DNA from: Enoplosus armatus
Taxonomy: Eukaryota > Chordata > Actinopteri > Centrarchiformes > Enoplosidae
DNA: 64,000 nucleotides
Assembly: GCF_043641665.1 (NCBI RefSeq)
Contig: NC_092198.1
Span: 9,499,001-9,563,000, forward strand
Reading direction: 5' to 3'
In this document: positions 61,581 to 64,000 of the stretch, piece after piece
How positions within the stretch are numbered: the stretch's first letter is position 1
Layout: each line of letters opens with the position of its first letter
The notes under the pieces: generated by a model
Told to the model about the DNA's origin: nothing
Seen by the model: only the letters and a program-made list of their open reading frames with translations
The model's database searches: none
Position numbers and translations under genes: made by a program

Positions 61581-62776
61581 CAAACACATCGATTAAAGTT
61601 TGTACATCACTGTACATTTTGACGGGAAAACAACATCAAAAGTTGCTAAATAATGTTTCCAGTTGTCAAGTTTCATATTTCATTTTAAAGCTTGAGAAAT
61701 ATGATTGTGAGAATATGAGCACCCTGTTCCATCCTCTCTATCAATGCATCTCTGTTTCTTCTGTTTCATCTACATCTGGTCCATTATTCTCTTGCTCTCT
61801 TTCTCTGTCCCTCCATCTGTCTCTGGGCAACACATTCCTTCACAGGCCCGATCCTCCACACTCAACTATGACAATGACATTTAGCACACATCCATGCGAG
61901 CGTGCACCAGTGTGCACGCACACAAGCACACAACGGTGCCCTTTGGACAGACTGAAGGTCAGACAGAGGGTGGAAAAAGGGGGTAAAGATGAGAAAGAAT
62001 GAAGTAATTAAATTATATTCATGTCTCGTCAGTTAGTCAGCGCAGCCTCAGTCGAACACACCAAACGACAGTGGGATTACGCAGACAGACCGACAGACAG
62101 GGCAGGGAGCGTGGTGAAAGTGGAAGGAAAGAGGATGAAAGAGTGCATTTTTCTTCTCGTCCTGGGACAGCTGAAAACATCCGCGGTATTTTCCTATACT
62201 TGGTCAAGCACATGTGCCGCATACACGCACTCACAGTGTAGCTGCAGTCTGAACGCCCAAAGAATGTGAGAATGTGACCTTTCAGGGTTTCTCTGTCTGC
62301 GCCAGTGTGCCTCCAAGCAAGGCACTACCAAAGAAATAATTGTCTAATGGCAGTAGGCAGCTCCAGACCTGTCACATAGTCATGTGACAGACATTATGAT
62401 GTGAGAGGCCTTATAAGGACTATTACATATTGCCAACTGTTGGATTTTAAATACTATCCCATTTCACAGTTCGGGACATAAACAACTGTAAAGGTTAAAT
62501 GACCTTAAACCCCTACATCACCAAGCACCAAACTGCTCTAACTGCAAGATTTAGATGAATTGAGTTATATAAATATAATCATGGGGAAGAGTGAAACCAT
62601 ATAATGATCATATAAGAGCTAGAGAGGAAAGTGCTTGTCTGTATCTTGCCTTTCTGTGTAAACAAGAGGCCATAAATGCACTGCTCTATGCATCAAACCC
62701 AAAGCAACTGTGCTTAATATTTGCAAATACTACTTGACTCATTTTTGACTGAAACCTAATTAATCTCTGAAATGGT

Positions 62777-62890
62777 GCTTAAACCGTGTGACACTTAAAT
62801 CCCGTTGAAACCAATACTAATGAGATTCTTAGAAACAGCATTAAGACCATGTGACACTAAGACTCTCATTTGAAACACACTATTAAAGAG
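62777..62890. repeat. imperfect tandem duplication
   Basis: The segment 62777-62824 (GCTTAAACCGTGTGACACTT onward) and the segment 62838-62890 (GCATTAAGACCATGTGACAC onward) are similar over about 50 bp, separated by 13 bp. The similarity is visible by eye but diverged. Confidence 0.4.
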
Positions 62891-63041
62891 TCAGAGAAGG
62901 TCTGGACTGGATTTTCATTCAAGGCACCACAACTAATAAAATATGCCTTAAGTTATTACACTGGAATAAATTTGATGCCATCGGTTCATGAATAGGACAG
63001 GAGGATGATAGAAGAATGGAGATGGAGTTAGAGTAGAAATT

Positions 63042-63071
63042 GGTGTGTGTGTGTGTGTGTGTGTGTGTGTT
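63042..63071. repeat. (GT)n microsatellite
   Basis: GT run of 30 bp in the 5'-most epb41l2 intron. Confidence 0.9.
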
Positions 63072-64000
63072 GGAGGCCTGCTGGGCAAAACAGAAAATTT
63101 AATCTCTGGAATGCATTGTGCATCTCTCCCTCTCGCGACCTAACTATGCCTGTGTGTGGAGGGAGGGATGGATGCATATTTGTGTGAGTGTGTGTGTGCG
63201 TGCGTGCGCACAATGTGACAATAGCAGTTAGTGGCAGTATCAGCGTTTTTTGTAGCGAGACAAAGCCGCTACTGTTCAAAAGACCGTAGACACTCACAGG
63301 CACGCCGATGGGCGTTGGCATACTGTAGATAAGGGTTCACCGTGGTAAAGTTGCCAGTTGAAATCCCCAGACCAAATGTGAAAATCTAGATGCTGAAAAT
63401 GCTCACTATTGTTTTTAAGGGCCCTTGAACCAGGCACTTAACTCTTAACAGCTCCAGCAGACCTGCACGGTGGCTATTCTGGGCAGCTTCCCACTGACTG
63501 TGAGTGAGTGTGGGAATGGGAGGAGGGGTATTACTAAAAAAGCGCGTGCTGCTTGGGAAACGCAAGTTTTTAACCATGAGATCTGGTAACAATGAGGAAA
63601 ACGCACACACATGTAAAAGGACTATAGGATATTAGCAACAGCAGAGAGCCATTTCTGGTCAAATTATTTATACTTCTCTCTCACTAAATTACTAATTTCT
63701 AGTAAAGTAAATACCAAATAATTGAGTATGTCTGAATGTGTGTAGGGGGTCTAAAGCACGTGCTTGTTAGGGAGTAGCAGATGCAGAAAACTAATCTGGT
63801 GGGACCCCCATAATCTGCCAGGTTTCAGTGTGTGAGTGTGTTCTGGTCACCAGACAAGCCCCTGTAGCGTGCTCTGCTTTGCTCTGCATTTGTCCCCTAA
63901 ACCACGCCCAAACAAGAGCGGGTGCTTCTGCCATAACTGCACTTTGAGTCAGAAAGTTAAATACCCCCACGCTCACACACATACACATATACACTCACAC

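Larger units (their letters stand above)
61516..64000 (-). other. epb41l2: epb41l2 intron extending beyond the window
   Basis: At least 2485 bp without a recognisable exon. Contains the (GA)n tract at the acceptor, an imperfect tandem duplication at 62777-62890 and a (GT)n run at 63042-63071. The missing FERM start and the headpiece exons must lie further right. Confidence 0.7.

Noticed and set aside
63781..64000. Search for the first FERM exon of epb41l2 and headpiece exons
   Set aside because: No sequence encoding the expected CKV-LLDG-EY strand was found up to the right edge. It presumably lies beyond the window.

Overview
The window looks like nuclear DNA of a ray-finned (teleost, probably percomorph) fish. 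The evidence is spliced vertebrate genes with phase-consistent GT-AG introns, a very high density of (CA)n/(GT)n microsatellites, several repeat families I recognise as common in teleosts, and gene order matching human 6q23 as I recall it (TMEM200A - SMLR1 - EPB41L2). No bacterial operon, phage, CRISPR or plasmid feature is present.

Layout. (1) 1-1890, + strand: the last coding exon and 3' UTR of tmem200a. Two decayed exon-start look-alikes lie just upstream, so the exon start exists three times in 410 bp. (2) 1.9-29.6 kb: intergenic DNA with many microsatellites and teleost repeats and no recognisable gene. (3) 31344-33784, + strand: smlr1, a 91-codon single-span membrane protein in two exons, with a terminal-inverted-repeat element in its intron. 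(4) 33.8-38.3 kb: convergent intergenic region holding a small hAT-like element and an (AAT)n/(ATT)n inverted repeat. (5) 38354-61515, - strand: epb41l2 (protein 4.1G), from inside the FERM domain to the stop codon. Its first exons lie beyond the right edge.

I reconstructed 20 epb41l2 exons for the full-length transcript. All join in frame: FERM (61515-54117), FERM-adjacent region (53615-53443), spacer (52391-52318), two small candidate exons (48296-48041), a spectrin-actin-binding-like exon (45445-45278), a candidate Ser/Thr-rich exon (44589-44374), acidic variable exons (43371-42294) and the C-terminal domain (40936-38354). A further pair of exons at 50840-49728 would give an alternative ending: a strongly hydrophobic, probably membrane-inserted tail replacing the spectrin-actin and C-terminal domains. 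Its hydrophobic core resembles a segment I recall from long 4.1B (EPB41L3) proteins.

The most interesting points are this membrane-tail isoform and its stop-free 441-nt intron, the triplicated exon start of tmem200a, and the use of (CT)n microsatellites as polypyrimidine tracts at two FERM exons. All family comparisons are from memory. No database search was run.
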